64,000 nt of DNA from Pseudomonadota bacterium (lineage in GTDB: Bacteria; Pseudomonadota; Alphaproteobacteria; Sphingomonadales; Sphingomonadaceae): contig JAIUPN010000004.1 in the NCBI GenBank assembly GCA_020160755.1, forward strand, positions 124,001 to 188,000, in the 5' to 3' direction. A model generated the notes under the pieces. That model was not told where the DNA came from and made no database searches. It was given only the letters and a program-made list of their open reading frames with translations. Position numbers and translations under genes: made by a program. Numbering within the stretch: position 1 is the stretch's first letter; every line of letters begins with the position of its first letter. Positions 8,878-16,695 of this stretch are shown here, piece after piece.

Positions 8878-9521
8878 TCGCGCAGGCCGCGCAACGCCGA
8901 ACCTGCGGCGAACGGTCCGATCACCGTCAGCAGCAGACTCGTCGCCGCGAGCAGCTTCATCGCGCCGCGCCCCGACGGGTCGAGCATCCCGGCGCCGAAG
9001 ATCAGCATCGGCACCGCCAGCGGCAGGACGAGCAGCCCGCCGATTGCGCTGCCGCCCTTGTGGTTCGCGGTCAGCGCCGCGCTGAGCACCGCAAGCGAAG
9101 CAAGCGCCGGAATGGCGATGGCGATCCCCGTCGCGAGCAGTTCGACGCGGCCCGCGTCCTGCGCAAGCAGTGCCGACGCGGGGAAGAGGGCGATCATCAA
9201 CGGCAGGCCGAAGCCGATCGCGTGCGCCGCGATCTTCACCGCGGCGATCACCTCGTCGGCAAAACCCCGCACCGCGAGCTGGTCGAGCACGCCGGCATCT
9301 TTGTCGGGGCGTACCAGCCGGTCGATGGGGAGCAGCGCCGCGAGCAGCGCCGCGACCCACACCATCCCGCCGCCCGCGCGTCTGAGCAGCGGCGCGTCGG
9401 GTCCGACCGCAAAGGGGAAGGCGGTCGCGACAAGGAGGAAGAACAGCACCGGCAGCCATAGCGCCCCACTACCCCACGCGCGGCGAAGGTCGCGCCAGAA
9501 GAGGGCAATCAGCGCGGTCAT
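8874..9521 (-). CDS. ccmB: Haem exporter permease CcmB
   Basis: 215-residue membrane permease of the CcmAB transporter used in system I cytochrome c maturation. It begins [11 protein letters not shown], the family start, and has six hydrophobic segments. The conserved loop motif [14 protein letters not shown] is a slight variant of the family's RDR.DG.LDQL pattern. The ATG at 9521 overlaps the ccmA stop as ATGA; the frame is open much further upstream but that part is antisense-like and ignored. CcmC, D, E and F are not in the window. Confidence 0.92.
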   Translation of the reverse strand: MTALIALFWRDLRRAWGSGALWLPVLFFLLVATAFPFAVGPDAPLLRRAGGGMVWVAALLAALLPIDRLVRPDKDAGVLDQLAVRGFADEVIAAVKIAAHAIGFGLPLMIALFPASALLAQDAGRVELLATGIAIAIPALASLAVLSAALTANHKGGSAIGGLLVLPLAVPMLIFGAGMLDPSGRGAMKLLAATSLLLTVIGPFAAGSALRGLRE

Positions 9522-10102
9522 GCCAGCGCGCCCATGTCGAGTTCGGCGAGGTCGGGAACCCCGAGCGCGAAGTGCGATGCGAGCAGCACCGCGCCGCCGT
9601 TCGCGCGGTGCGCCGCCACCGCCGCGACGAGCCGTGCCTGCGCCGCATCGTCCATGCCGTTCGCGGGTTCGTCGAGCAGCCAGGTCGGCGCGCCGCTGGC
9701 GATCACGCGCACCATTGCGGCGCGCTTGCGCTGGCCGGTCGAGAGCATCGACACCGGCACCTCGGCGAGGGGCACCAGCGCCATCTCTTCCATCGCGCGA
9801 TCGACCCGGTGTCCGTCGACGGTGTCGATCCGCGCCCAGAAGTCGAGCGCGCGGCGCAGCGGCAGTTCGGCATCGAGCGCCGACGCTTCGTCGATCAGGG
9901 CGATCCGTTCGCGGCGTTCGACGGTGCCCGATGCAGGGCGAAGCAGCCCGGCAGCCAGGCGGATCAGGCTCGACTTGCCGGTGCCGTTCGGGCCGCGCAG
10001 CCACAACGCGTCGCCGCGGTTCAGCGTCAGCGACAGATCCTCGAATAACAGCCGGTCGCCGCGAATGCACGCCACATTGCCGAGCCGCAGAAGCTCGCTC
10101 AC
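9518..10102 (-). CDS. ccmA: Haem exporter ATP-binding protein CcmA
   Basis: 194-residue ABC ATPase that powers the CcmAB step releasing holo-CcmE in cytochrome c maturation. Walker A GPNGTGKS is at residues 37-44, the signature is [13 protein letters not shown] and Walker B is [12 protein letters not shown], where the family often has LLDEP.T.LD. The GTG start at 10102 overlaps the upstream stop as GTGA. Both junctions in this set (metallopeptidase/ccmA and ccmA/ccmB) overlap by 4 bases, implying translational coupling. Confidence 0.93.
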   Translation of the reverse strand: MSELLRLGNVACIRGDRLLFEDLSLTLNRGDALWLRGPNGTGKSSLIRLAAGLLRPASGTVERRERIALIDEASALDAELPLRRALDFWARIDTVDGHRVDRAMEEMALVPLAEVPVSMLSTGQRKRAAMVRVIASGAPTWLLDEPANGMDDAAQARLVAAVAAHRANGGAVLLASHFALGVPDLAELDMGALA

Positions 10103-10530
10103 GCCATATCCTCGAGCGCGTGCATATCGTCGTCGGAAAAGCCGAAATGATGGCCGAACTCGTGGATCAGCACGTGCCGCACCAGCCATTCGAGCTTCTC
10201 GCCCGTCTCGATCCACTCGACGAGGATCGGGATGCGATAAAGGGTGACGCGGTCGGGCATCCCGCCGCTTTCCCCGATACTGCGCTCGGTCAGCGGCCGG
10301 CCTTCGTAAAGCCCCGTCAGATCATAGGGGTGCTCGATATCGAGCGAGGCCAGCACCTCGTCGTCGGCGAACTCCTCGATCGAAATCACGACGTCCTCGA
10401 TATGCGGCCTGAGCACGTCGGGCATCGTTTCCAGCGCCGCTTCGGCCATCGCGAACAGCGCATCGGCGTCGGGGGCGGTTCCGGTCCAGCCGGCGGGCAG
10501 CTTGGACGGCAGGGCAGACTTGTCGCTCAT
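10099..10530 (-). CDS. Minimal zinc metallopeptidase (DUF1025/MMP family)
   Basis: 143-residue soluble protein ending in the zinc motif [13 protein letters not shown]; His123, Glu124 and His127 form the HExxH core, with an Asp-rich stretch just after. This is the mini-zincin family often found next to ccm genes in Alphaproteobacteria. No signal peptide is visible, so it should act in the cytoplasm. It is the first gene of the metallopeptidase-ccmA-ccmB-VOC set. Its biological substrate is not known. Confidence 0.88.
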   Translation of the reverse strand: MSDKSALPSKLPAGWTGTAPDADALFAMAEAALETMPDVLRPHIEDVVISIEEFADDEVLASLDIEHPYDLTGLYEGRPLTERSIGESGGMPDRVTLYRIPILVEWIETGEKLEWLVRHVLIHEFGHHFGFSDDDMHALEDMA

Positions 10531-10581
10531 CGCGCTCTTCCTTATGGCGAGCGCGCCACATTGGCCAGCGGGAGAAAGAAG

Positions 10582-10869
10582 ATGATCCGGAAACTCGACG
10601 ACGACGCCCGCACGGCGCTGCTCGCGCGCTTTCCCGAATGGACGCACGAGCCGGTGCGCGATGCGATCACGCGCCGCTTCAAATTCGACGATTTCGCGCA
10701 AGCCTTCGGTTTTATGGCGAGCGTGGCGATCATCGCCGAAAAGATGGACCATCATCCCGAATGGTCGAACGTCTATAACCGCGTCGATATCCTGCTGACG
10801 ACGCACGACGCCGACGGATTGTCCGAGCGCGACGCGAAGCTCGCGGAAGCGATCGAGGCACTGGTTTAG
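10582..10869 (+). CDS. phhB: 4a-hydroxytetrahydrobiopterin dehydratase (pterin-4a-carbinolamine dehydratase)
   Basis: 95-residue PCD/DCoH enzyme that dehydrates 4a-hydroxytetrahydropterin so the cofactor of aromatic amino-acid hydroxylases can be recycled. The active-site motif EKMDHHPEW is at residues 53-61, with [14 protein letters not shown] after it. A GGAGAAAG ribosome-binding site precedes the ATG at 10582. The frame remains open far upstream, but that part lies antisense to the ccm genes and is not used. A phenylalanine hydroxylase gene is not in the window. Confidence 0.93.
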   Translation: MIRKLDDDARTALLARFPEWTHEPVRDAITRRFKFDDFAQAFGFMASVAIIAEKMDHHPEWSNVYNRVDILLTTHDADGLSERDAKLAEAIEALV

Positions 10870-10874
10870 CCACG

Positions 10875-11516
10875 GTGATCCGCTTCGATCGGTCGTATCG
10901 GACACTGGCGGTCGGCATCTCGATCCTTGCAGGCTTCGTCGACGCGGTCGGGTTCATTGAATCGTCGGGATTCTTCGTGTCCTTCATGACCGGAAATTCG
11001 ACCCGGCTCGCGGTCGGCGCCGCCGAATGGCAGGATGCGGCGCTGGTCGCCGGTGCGATTATCGCGATTTTTCTCGTCGGAGTGGTCGGGGGCTCGCTGG
11101 TCGCCGCCTACAGTCGGCGTCCGCGGGCGCCCGTGGTGCTGATCCTTGTCGCGCTTCTCCTCGCGGTCGCCGCGGGATTCCGGCTGGCCGGTGCCGTCCC
11201 GCCCGCCATAGCCTTCCTTGCGCTGGCGATGGGTGCGGCCAATGCCGCAATCGAGGGGCGCGACGGTGCGGTCGTCGGGGTGACCTATATGACCGGCACG
11301 CTTGTCCAGGCGGGACAAAAAATCGCCAATGCGTTGCGCGGCGCGGGCGACGCGCGGTGGCCGCATCATCTCTGGCTGTGGGCAGGGCTCGTCGCGGGCG
11401 CAATCCTCGGCGCGCGCGTCATCCTATGGTCGCCTCCGGCCGCCTATGGTCTTGCCGTCATGCTGGCGGCCTTGCTGGCAATCAGGGCTGCGATGATCGC
11501 CCGATCGCCGGGTTGA
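10875..11516 (+). CDS. DUF1275 (YoaK-like) membrane protein
   Basis: 213-residue membrane protein with about six hydrophobic segments. The first reads GISILAGFVDAVGFIESSGFFVSFMTGN, matching the DUF1275 hallmark, and the later GVTYMTGTLVQAGQKIANAL repeats the MTGT/N theme. It begins with GTG at 10875, five bases after the phhB stop, so the two may be co-transcribed. The family has no settled function; a transporter-like role is usually suggested. Confidence 0.85.
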   Translation: MIRFDRSYRTLAVGISILAGFVDAVGFIESSGFFVSFMTGNSTRLAVGAAEWQDAALVAGAIIAIFLVGVVGGSLVAAYSRRPRAPVVLILVALLLAVAAGFRLAGAVPPAIAFLALAMGAANAAIEGRDGAVVGVTYMTGTLVQAGQKIANALRGAGDARWPHHLWLWAGLVAGAILGARVILWSPPAAYGLAVMLAALLAIRAAMIARSPG

Positions 11517-11590
11517 CGTCCGGGCTATATTGCCTTCCGCGCGATCGGCCTCCACAAGCGGAAAAAATTTTTCCTTTAGGAGAGAGTCGC

Positions 11591-12988
11591 ATGAGTGACA
11601 GCCTGTTGCGCCGTAAGGCCATCGTTCCCGAGACGCACGAGGGGCATGGCCTTGCGCGAACGCTCAGCTGGCCGCACCTGATTGCACTGGGTGTCGGTGC
11701 GATTGTCGGGACGGGCATCCTGACCCTGATCGGGGTCGGTGCCGACAAGGCGGGTCCCGCGGTCATCCTCTCCTTCGGCATTGCGGGTCTCATCTGCGCG
11801 TGCGCCGCGCTGGCCTATGCCGAAATGGCGACGATGATCCCCGCATCGGGCAGCGCCTATACCTACAGCTATGTCGTCATCGGCGAGTTGCTCGCCTGGG
11901 TCGTCGGATGGAGCCTGATCCTCGAATATTCGCTGGTCGTCAGCGCGGTTGCGGTCGGCTGGTCGGGTTATGCGGCGCCCTTGCTCGAAGCGTGGGCGGG
12001 CGTGCCGATGGCGTTGATGCAGGGGCCCGAACTGGGCGGTATCGTCAATTTGCCCGCGATCGCGATTATCGCCGTCGTGGCGGGGCTGCTCCTCGTGGGC
12101 ACGCGCGAAAGCGCAACGCTCAACGCGATCCTCGTTCTGGTGAAGGTCGTGGCGCTGGTGATTTTCGTGGCGGTGGCGCTGCCTGCCTTCAACGCCGCGA
12201 ACCTCGAACCGTTCAGCCCCTACGGCTTTTCCAAACATATGGGCCCCGACGGGGTCGAGCGTGGCGTGATGGCCGCCGCGGCGATCATCTTCTTTGCCTT
12301 TTATGGCTTCGATGCGATCGCAACCGCGGCCGAAGAGACACGGAATCCCGACCGCGATCTGAAGATCGGGATCGTCGGATCGATGTTTGTTTGCGTGGTC
12401 ATCTACATCGCGGTTGCAGTCGCCGCGGTCGGCGCGATCGCGTACAGTCGTTTCGCCAACAGCCCCGAACCTTTGGCACTGATCCTGCGCGAGCTTGGCA
12501 GCCCGCTGGCCGCGCAATATCTGGCGGTGTCGGCGATTATCGCGCTGCCAACCGTCATTCTCGCATTCTTCTACGGGCAAAGCCGCATCTTCTTCACCAT
12601 GGCGCGCGACGGCTTGCTGCCCGCCAGCCTCGCCCGGCTCTCGTCGCGCGGGACGCCGGTACGCATCACCATCTTCACCGCGCTCGTCGTTGCGGTGCTG
12701 GCGGGCTTCATCCCGCTGGGTGAGCTGGCCGCGCTTGCCAATGCCGGTACGCTGGCCGCCTTCACCGCGGTGTCGGTGTGCATGTTGATCATGCGCCGCC
12801 GCGCGCCCGACGCGCCGCGCACCTTCCGCGCGCCGCTGCCGTGGGTCGTCGGCGGTATCGCGGTGCTCGGCTGCATCTATCTGTTCTTCAGCCTGCCGGC
12901 GCAGACGCAGCTGTGGTTCCTCGTGTGGAATGTCGGCGGGCTGGCCGTGTATTTCCTTTACGCCCGCCGACACGCCGTCATCGGGTGA
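11591..12988 (+). CDS. APC family amino acid permease
   Basis: 465-residue permease with 12 predicted membrane helices. The first helix carries GVGAIVGTGILTLIGVGAD, the APC substrate-binding glycine motif, and PASGSAYTYSYV follows in helix 3. The pattern is closest to the cationic amino-acid/YfnA-like branch. An AGGAGAGAG ribosome-binding site precedes the ATG at 11591. It ends one base before the convergent zinc-ribbon gene. The substrate is not predictable in detail. Confidence 0.9.
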   Translation: MSDSLLRRKAIVPETHEGHGLARTLSWPHLIALGVGAIVGTGILTLIGVGADKAGPAVILSFGIAGLICACAALAYAEMATMIPASGSAYTYSYVVIGELLAWVVGWSLILEYSLVVSAVAVGWSGYAAPLLEAWAGVPMALMQGPELGGIVNLPAIAIIAVVAGLLLVGTRESATLNAILVLVKVVALVIFVAVALPAFNAANLEPFSPYGFSKHMGPDGVERGVMAAAAIIFFAFYGFDAIATAAEETRNPDRDLKIGIVGSMFVCVVIYIAVAVAAVGAIAYSRFANSPEPLALILRELGSPLAAQYLAVSAIIALPTVILAFFYGQSRIFFTMARDGLLPASLARLSSRGTPVRITIFTALVVAVLAGFIPLGELAALANAGTLAAFTAVSVCMLIMRRRAPDAPRTFRAPLPWVVGGIAVLGCIYLFFSLPAQTQLWFLVWNVGGLAVYFLYARRHAVIG

Positions 12989-13285
12989 TCAGTCGAACAG
13001 CTCGCTGAGGAAACTCTTCTTGTAATTCTTCTTGTACGGCTTGCCGTAATGGCGGTCGTCATAGCCGCGCTCGCGATATTCGGGCTGCGGCGGCGGGGGA
13101 GGAGCGGACGCGCGCGGGGCGGGCGCGTTCGCGGCTTCGCTGCGCTCGATGATCTTGTCGAGCTCGCCGCGGTCGAGCCAGACGCCGCGGCATTGCGGGC
13201 AATAGTCGATTTCGATTCCCTGCCGTTCCGACATGGTGAGGTTCACGCGGCAGGTCGGGCAAAGCAGCCCTTGGGCATCGGACAC
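12989..13285 (-). CDS. TFIIB-type zinc-ribbon protein (zf-TFIIB)
   Basis: 98-residue protein with a zinc ribbon: CPTC near the N-terminus and YCPQCRGVWLDRGELDKII after it, the zf-TFIIB family pattern. A Pro-rich linker and a basic Lys/Tyr-rich tail follow. The GTG at 13285 is preferred because AAAGGAAG sits just upstream; an ATG at 13300 would add five residues (MKGSF). An EcfG-like stress promoter lies about 50 bases upstream. The gene ends directly against the permease gene. Function is unknown; stress-linked nucleic-acid binding is plausible. Confidence 0.83.
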   Translation of the reverse strand: MSDAQGLLCPTCRVNLTMSERQGIEIDYCPQCRGVWLDRGELDKIIERSEAANAPAPRASAPPPPPQPEYRERGYDDRHYGKPYKKNYKKSFLSELFD

Positions 13286-13334
13286 GAAGCTTCCTTTCAT
13301 GACTAAGGCGGCCCGAAAGACCGCCACCTCTTTC

Positions 13335-13359
13335 AACGTGTCGTCGCACTTTGCGTTCC
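13335..13359 (-). promoter_or_regulatory. EcfG-type general stress promoter for zf-TFIIB gene
   Basis: On the minus strand the sequence reads GGAAC (13359-13355), 16 bases, CGTT (13338-13335). This matches the alphaproteobacterial EcfG consensus GGAAC-N16/17-CGTT exactly. The gene starts about 40-50 bases downstream. Functional use is inferred. Confidence 0.6.
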
Positions 13360-13365
13360 GTGTGG

Positions 13366-13402
13366 AAAATGCCCCGTTCCGACCGGGAGGGCGGAACGGG
13401 GC
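13366..13402 (-). terminator. Terminator of the DUF2975/XRE operon
   Basis: Perfect 11-bp inverted repeat GCCCCGTTCCG / CGGAACGGGGC (13371-13381 and 13392-13402). Reading the minus strand it is followed by ATTTTCC. It lies 20 bases after the XRE stop codon. Confidence 0.75.
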
Positions 13403-13421
13403 AAGGCTCGCCGTGCTATGT

Positions 13422-13631
13422 TCAGCTGTCGGCTTCGAACGCCAGCAAGTCGCCGGGCTGGCACTCGAGCTCGGTGCAGATCGCTTCGAGCGTCGAAAAA
13501 CGCATCGCCTTTGCCTTGCCGGTTTTCAGGATCGAAAGGTTGGCCAGCGTGATCCCGATACGGTCGGAAAGATCGGTCAGCGTCATCCGTCTGGCGTGGA
13601 GGAGGTCATCCAGTTTCACGACGATCGCCAT
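13422..13631 (-). CDS. Small XRE-type HTH regulator (YozG/Cro-like)
   Basis: 69-residue protein that is nearly all helix-turn-helix: VKLDDLLHARRMTLTDLSDRIG, then LANLSILKTGKAKAMRFSTLEAIC. This is the Cro/C1 family form that usually accompanies DUF2975 membrane proteins. The ATG at 13631 overlaps the DUF2975 stop as ATGA, so the pair is translationally coupled. It most likely binds the three TATCG-N5-CGATA sites over the operon promoter and represses its own transcription. That link is inferred from position and geometry. Confidence 0.9.
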   Translation of the reverse strand: MAIVVKLDDLLHARRMTLTDLSDRIGITLANLSILKTGKAKAMRFSTLEAICTELECQPGDLLAFEADS

Positions 13632-14155
13632 CACACGGTCCCTTCGAGATCGGCGCGCATCGCGGCGCCCTTTTCAAAGACCGCGGCGAGGACGAAGGCG
13701 AGCAGGATTGACAGGATCCCGTTGAGGTTGATTCCGCCCATATCGGCGAACTGGCTCGTCGGCACCGCGATGCCGCGTGCGATCGAGCCGAGCGGCAAAG
13801 CGAGCAACTGCACCGCGACGAGCGCCCAGCCGATATGGCGGAGCCGGTCGGCGTTGGCGGGGATGAAGGGATCGCCCGCTGCCGAGGCGACGAGCGCCTG
13901 CAGCTTCCGCAAGATATAGAGTGCGGCGGCGAGCACGGCGGCGAAGAAACCGAGCAGGGCGAAGAGCTGCGGCCGCATCGCGTCGGCGTCGAGGAAGACC
14001 TGGCTGTTCTTCGCCTCGGCGGCGATTTCGGGCCAGATGACGATCAGCGCGGCACCGACGCCGATGACGAAGAGGAAAAGGACGGCAACCAGCGCCAGCA
14101 TCAGCCAGAGCAATCCGCGGGTTACGCCCAACAATGTCGAATGTGTCTTTGGCAT
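13631..14155 (-). CDS. DUF2975 membrane protein
   Basis: 174-residue protein with four hydrophobic segments: LLWLMLALVAVLFLFVIGVG, LFALLGFFAAVLAAALYILR, IGWALVAVQLLALPLG and ILSILLAFVLAAVFEKG. The closing EKGAAMRADLEGTV matches the usual DUF2975 end, where the basic and acidic tail precedes the overlapping XRE start. The pair is common in bacteria but has no assigned role. A membrane sensor that titrates the XRE partner would fit, but nothing in the sequence proves it. Confidence 0.88.
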   Translation of the reverse strand: MPKTHSTLLGVTRGLLWLMLALVAVLFLFVIGVGAALIVIWPEIAAEAKNSQVFLDADAMRPQLFALLGFFAAVLAAALYILRKLQALVASAAGDPFIPANADRLRHIGWALVAVQLLALPLGSIARGIAVPTSQFADMGGINLNGILSILLAFVLAAVFEKGAAMRADLEGTV

Positions 14156-14176
14156 ATCGATCTCCGATGGGTTTCG

Positions 14177-14238
14177 TATCGAAGAACGATATATGGCGAG
14201 TCAGGCATATCGTCAATCGATAATATCGAAAAACGATA
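14177..14238. promoter_or_regulatory. Three operator copies TATCG-N5-CGATA
   Basis: Three exact copies of the inverted repeat TATCG-N5-CGATA occur at 14177-14191, 14208-14222 and 14224-14238, with centres 31 and 16 bp apart. The five central bases differ between copies, so the half-sites are what is conserved. They cover the -10, cover the -35, and lie just upstream of the -35 of the DUF2975/XRE promoter. The predicted binder is the XRE protein of the same operon. Confidence 0.75.
14188..14216 (-). promoter_or_regulatory. Sigma-70 promoter of DUF2975/XRE operon
   Basis: On the minus strand TTGACG (14216-14211) is followed by a 17-bp spacer and TATATC (14193-14188). Both boxes are close to consensus, and transcription would begin about 25 bases before the ATG at 14155. 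Both boxes are overlapped by the TATCG-N5-CGATA repeats. Confidence 0.7.
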
Positions 14239-14276
14239 ATAGGACTTCTCTGCGGTCACCGGCATCGTCCCCGTGT

Positions 14277-14305
14277 CGTCATCCCGGATCAAATCCGGGA
14301 TGACG
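14277..14305. repeat. Dispersed palindromic repeat, single short copy
   Basis: A perfect 13-bp inverted repeat, CGTCATCCCGGAT / ATCCGGGATGACG, with a 3-nt loop. Related, longer copies occur at 24422-24494 and 58659-58734. It lies between the DUF2975 promoter and the DUF2218 gene end and could fold as a hairpin in RNA from either strand. Confidence 0.75.
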
Positions 14306-14317
14306 AAGGAAAGGGCG

Positions 14318-14635
14318 TCAGGCCGCGTGCCAGTCGAATGTCAGCGGCGCCTCGCGAAAAGCGAAGCGGTCGAGGTGACGCACGACGACGCCTTGCATCG
14401 CTTCCAGATGCTCGTCGCTGCTGGCGTCGATGCGGACCGACAGCGCGGCGGCGTCCGCGTCGAACGTCACCAGCGCATCGCCGGTCCATGTCGCACCGCG
14501 CGCATCCCTGGGGAAGGTCACGGTGCCGTGGTCGGGGGTGAATTCGACCGCGAGATTATGCTGCCAGTGCTTGCAAAGCTGTTGCAGATATTTGCTCGCG
14601 TGCGCCGTGGGCACGTTGGCGACAGCGCTGTCCAT
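14318..14635 (-). CDS. DUF2218 domain protein
   Basis: 105-residue soluble protein matching the DUF2218 pattern: an N-terminal ASKYLQQLCKHWQHN helix, the strand FPRDARGATWTGDAL, and the closing VRHLDRFAFREAPLTFDWH. It overlaps the PadR gene by one base (TAATG), so the two are co-translated. The family has no established activity. Its pairing with a transcriptional regulator suggests a ligand-linked role, which is only a guess. Confidence 0.85.
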   Translation of the reverse strand: MDSAVANVPTAHASKYLQQLCKHWQHNLAVEFTPDHGTVTFPRDARGATWTGDALVTFDADAAALSVRIDASSDEHLEAMQGVVVRHLDRFAFREAPLTFDWHAA

Positions 14636-15240
14636 TACAGCCGCTCGATCTTTTGCGCCGCTTCGTCGATCAGCGCGACGATATCGTGCAGTGCCGCATT
14701 GTCGAGGTCGCGGTCGCCGAGCCGGTTCATCAGCACCTGCCGCAAATTGCCCATCGCGCGGCGAACCGAGGCGGAGTCGGTGCGCTGCGTTTCCTCGCCG
14801 ACCGCAGTCAGGCGAGCGAGAGCGGCTTCAACGATGTCGGCGTTGGCTTCGAGTTCGGCGCGGCCGGCGTCGGTGATCGCGAACAGCTTTTTCGCGCCGT
14901 CGCTCTGCTGTGCTTCGATCAGGTCCATGTCGTCGAGCATCGTCAGCGTCGGATAGATGACGCCGGGGCTCGGAGCGTAAGAGCCGCCGGTCAGTTCCTC
15001 GATCTGGCGGATCAGGTCATAGCCGTGGCGCGGTTCGTCGGCGATCAGCTTGAGCAGCACCAGCCGGAGCTCGCCGCCATCGAACATGCGTCGCCGTTCG
15101 CCGCGCTCGCCCCGGCCGCCGCCACGACGGCCACCGCCGCCAAAGCCATGCCCGAACCCATGGCCAAAGCCGCGTCCGCCGCGATGCATCGCATGCCGTC
15201 CGCCGCAGCCGCGGTCTTCCATTTTTGCGTAGAATATCAT
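14635..15240 (-). CDS. PadR family transcriptional regulator with Gly/His/Arg-rich N-terminus
   Basis: 201-residue regulator. Residues 1-50 are an unusual low-complexity segment of Gly, Arg, His and one Cys (repeats of GHGF and GGRR). The PadR winged helix begins near residue 55 with LVLLKLIADEPRHGYDLIRQIEELTGG and continues with SPGVIYPTLTMLDDMDLI. A C-terminal helical dimerisation region follows. The ATG at 15240 has AAGGAACG upstream. The N-terminal segment could bind metal or nucleic acid, as seen in some PadR proteins of Alphaproteobacteria. It probably represses its own promoter. Confidence 0.9.
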   Translation of the reverse strand: MIFYAKMEDRGCGGRHAMHRGGRGFGHGFGHGFGGGGRRGGGRGERGERRRMFDGGELRLVLLKLIADEPRHGYDLIRQIEELTGGSYAPSPGVIYPTLTMLDDMDLIEAQQSDGAKKLFAITDAGRAELEANADIVEAALARLTAVGEETQRTDSASVRRAMGNLRQVLMNRLGDRDLDNAALHDIVALIDEAAQKIERL

Positions 15241-15271
15241 TTTCGTTCCTTAGAGTGATTCTAGATGCGTC

Positions 15272-15300
15272 TAAGATATATCTTAAGAAACGATGCGCAA
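15272..15300 (-). promoter_or_regulatory. PadR promoter with palindromic operator
   Basis: A perfect 14-bp palindrome TAAGATATATCTTA lies at 15272-15285. On the minus strand TTGCGC (15300-15295), a 16-bp spacer and TATCTT (15278-15273) form a plausible promoter whose -10 sits inside the palindrome. This is a typical autorepression layout. Confidence 0.5.
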
Positions 15301-15339
15301 GGGGTGTCAGGAAAAATTCTCGAGCGAAATGCGGGGTGA

Positions 15340-15783
15340 TCAGCTCTGGCGCGCGAAGCGCAGGTGAATCAGCGGATAGGCGCGCCCCTGGCCGTCGCGC
15401 TCCGACCGGCCGGTCGGCACGAAACCCATGCGCTCGTAGAAGCCGACAGCCTGACCATTCTGTTCATTGACGTCAGTGGTCAGCACAGGGTGGCGTTCGA
15501 GCGCGTGCGCGACGAGCGCCCGGCCTATCCCGGCGCCGCGATCCGCCGGATCGATGAACAGCGCCTCCATGCTCGATCCGTCGAGCAGCATGAAACCGAC
15601 CGGCCGGTCATCGGCGTCGACCGCCAGCCAGAGCGGCACGGCGGGGAGGAAGGATTGGACTTCGGCTTCGATAGCGGCGCGATCTTCGGTCGTCAGAAAG
15701 TCGTGCGTGGCATCGACAGCATCGCGCCAGATCTGAACGGCGCGCTCTCCATCGGCCGGGGTGGATTGTCGGATGCGTATCAT
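15340..15783 (-). CDS. GNAT family N-acetyltransferase
   Basis: 147-residue acetyltransferase. It opens MIRIRQSTPADGERAVQIWRD, has the acetyl-CoA-binding segment SMEALFIDPADRGAGIGRALV (motif A, RGAGIG) and closes with NGQAVGFYERMGFVPTGR (motif B). The layout resembles the YafP/YiaC type. The start at 15783 is chosen over an upstream in-frame ATG because the domain begins immediately after it. The substrate is unknown. It is divergent from the rplJ transcription unit. Confidence 0.87.
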   Translation of the reverse strand: MIRIRQSTPADGERAVQIWRDAVDATHDFLTTEDRAAIEAEVQSFLPAVPLWLAVDADDRPVGFMLLDGSSMEALFIDPADRGAGIGRALVAHALERHPVLTTDVNEQNGQAVGFYERMGFVPTGRSERDGQGRAYPLIHLRFARQS

Positions 15784-15852
15784 GGCAGGAGCTTTAGTCG
15801 ATCGCGACGGGGCAAGCCAGGCCGGAAGACGATGCAAATCCGGCCGTCGCTC

Positions 15853-15880
15853 TTGACTCTGCGCCCGCCGCCGCTATTAG
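15853..15880 (+). promoter_or_regulatory. Promoter of rplJ-rplL
   Basis: TTGACT (15853-15858), a 16-bp spacer and TATTAG (15875-15880) give a reasonable sigma-70 promoter. It lies 270 bases before rplJ and would give the operon transcription independent of rplKA. Confidence 0.5.
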
Positions 15881-15886
15881 CGCCCC

Positions 15887-16153
15887 CGTGTTGTCCCGGC
15901 CTTGGTCGTGGCAATTCCGTCCGAGACAGTTGGCGAAGGGGATTTGCCCTTCTTAATTTCCAGCCGAGACGGGGAACAGTCTTTTTCGGTCGCCCGCCTG
16001 TTTTCAGGCGACGCGTCTTGACCGACCCCATCGGACATCGTTGCGCAAATGCAGGTGAGCCTTGGCTCGCGCCGGCGTTTGCGTGTGTTAGCCGCCCGGC
16101 GGCGCGTGCGTTTCGGCGTCTCGCGCATCCGGGCAGATGAGTGGAGTATAGGC
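15887..16153 (+). ncRNA. Structured rplJ leader (candidate L10 autoregulatory leader)
   Basis: The 267-nt leader has several inverted repeats. CCGTC / GACGG (15917-15921 and 15968-15972) encloses GAAGGG-6-CCCTTC (15935-15952). A separate hairpin CGCCTG-TTTT-CAGGCG is at 15995-16010. In many bacteria the L10-(L12) complex binds such a structure and represses translation of rplJL. That role is inferred from position and folding. Confidence 0.5.
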
Positions 16154-16669
16154 ATGGATCGTACGGAAAAGGCCGAAGCCGTATCCTCGCTGAACGCTAC
16201 GCTGGGATCAGCTGCTGCTGTTGTGGTCGTCCGCAACCTCGGCATGACCGTCGCTCAGTCGACGGTGCTGCGCCAGCAGATGCGCGATGCAGGGGCCGAC
16301 TTTCGCGTCACGAAGAACCGTCTTGCCAAAATCGCGCTCGATGGCACGTCCTACACCGGTATCAGCGAACTGCTGACCGGTCCCACGGCGCTTGCAACCT
16401 CGACCGACCCGGTCTCGGCTGCGAAGATCGCCGTGGAATTTGCCAAGACCAACGACAAACTTGAAATCGTTGGCGGCGGCATGGGCGACGTGGTCCTCGA
16501 CGTGAATGGCGTGAAGGCGCTTGCTTCGCTTCCCTCGCTCGACGAGCTCCGCGCCAAGATCATCGGTCTGGTGCAGGCTCCGGCCACCAAGGTTGCGCAG
16601 ATTGCCGCAGCTCCGGCGGGCCAGTTGGCGCGGGTTTTTGGCGCATATGCCGCCAAAGAAGCAGCGTGA
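16154..16669 (+). CDS. rplJ: 50S ribosomal protein L10
   Basis: 171-residue L10, which anchors L7/L12 dimers to the ribosomal stalk and represses its own operon in bacteria. It opens MDRTEKAEAVSSLNATLGSA, contains DFRVTKNRLAKIAL and closes with the helical region binding L12 (QIAAAPAGQLARVFGAYAAKE). Length is standard. The gene follows a 267-nt structured leader and lies 59 bases before rplL. It is not near rplKA, from which it is separated by 7.9 kb. Confidence 0.97.
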   Translation: MDRTEKAEAVSSLNATLGSAAAVVVVRNLGMTVAQSTVLRQQMRDAGADFRVTKNRLAKIALDGTSYTGISELLTGPTALATSTDPVSAAKIAVEFAKTNDKLEIVGGGMGDVVLDVNGVKALASLPSLDELRAKIIGLVQAPATKVAQIAAAPAGQLARVFGAYAAKEAA

Positions 16670-16695
16670 TTTCGAACTAACCCTTTAAACTTACT

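Noticed and set aside
8874..10070. Extended ccmB frame of 398 codons
   Set aside because: The upstream part overlaps ccmA in another frame, while a canonical CcmB start with an ATGA overlap is found at 9521.
8362..10869. 835-codon frame ending in phhB
   Set aside because: Only the last 95 codons match a known enzyme, and the rest lies antisense to the ccm genes. phhB was started at 10582.
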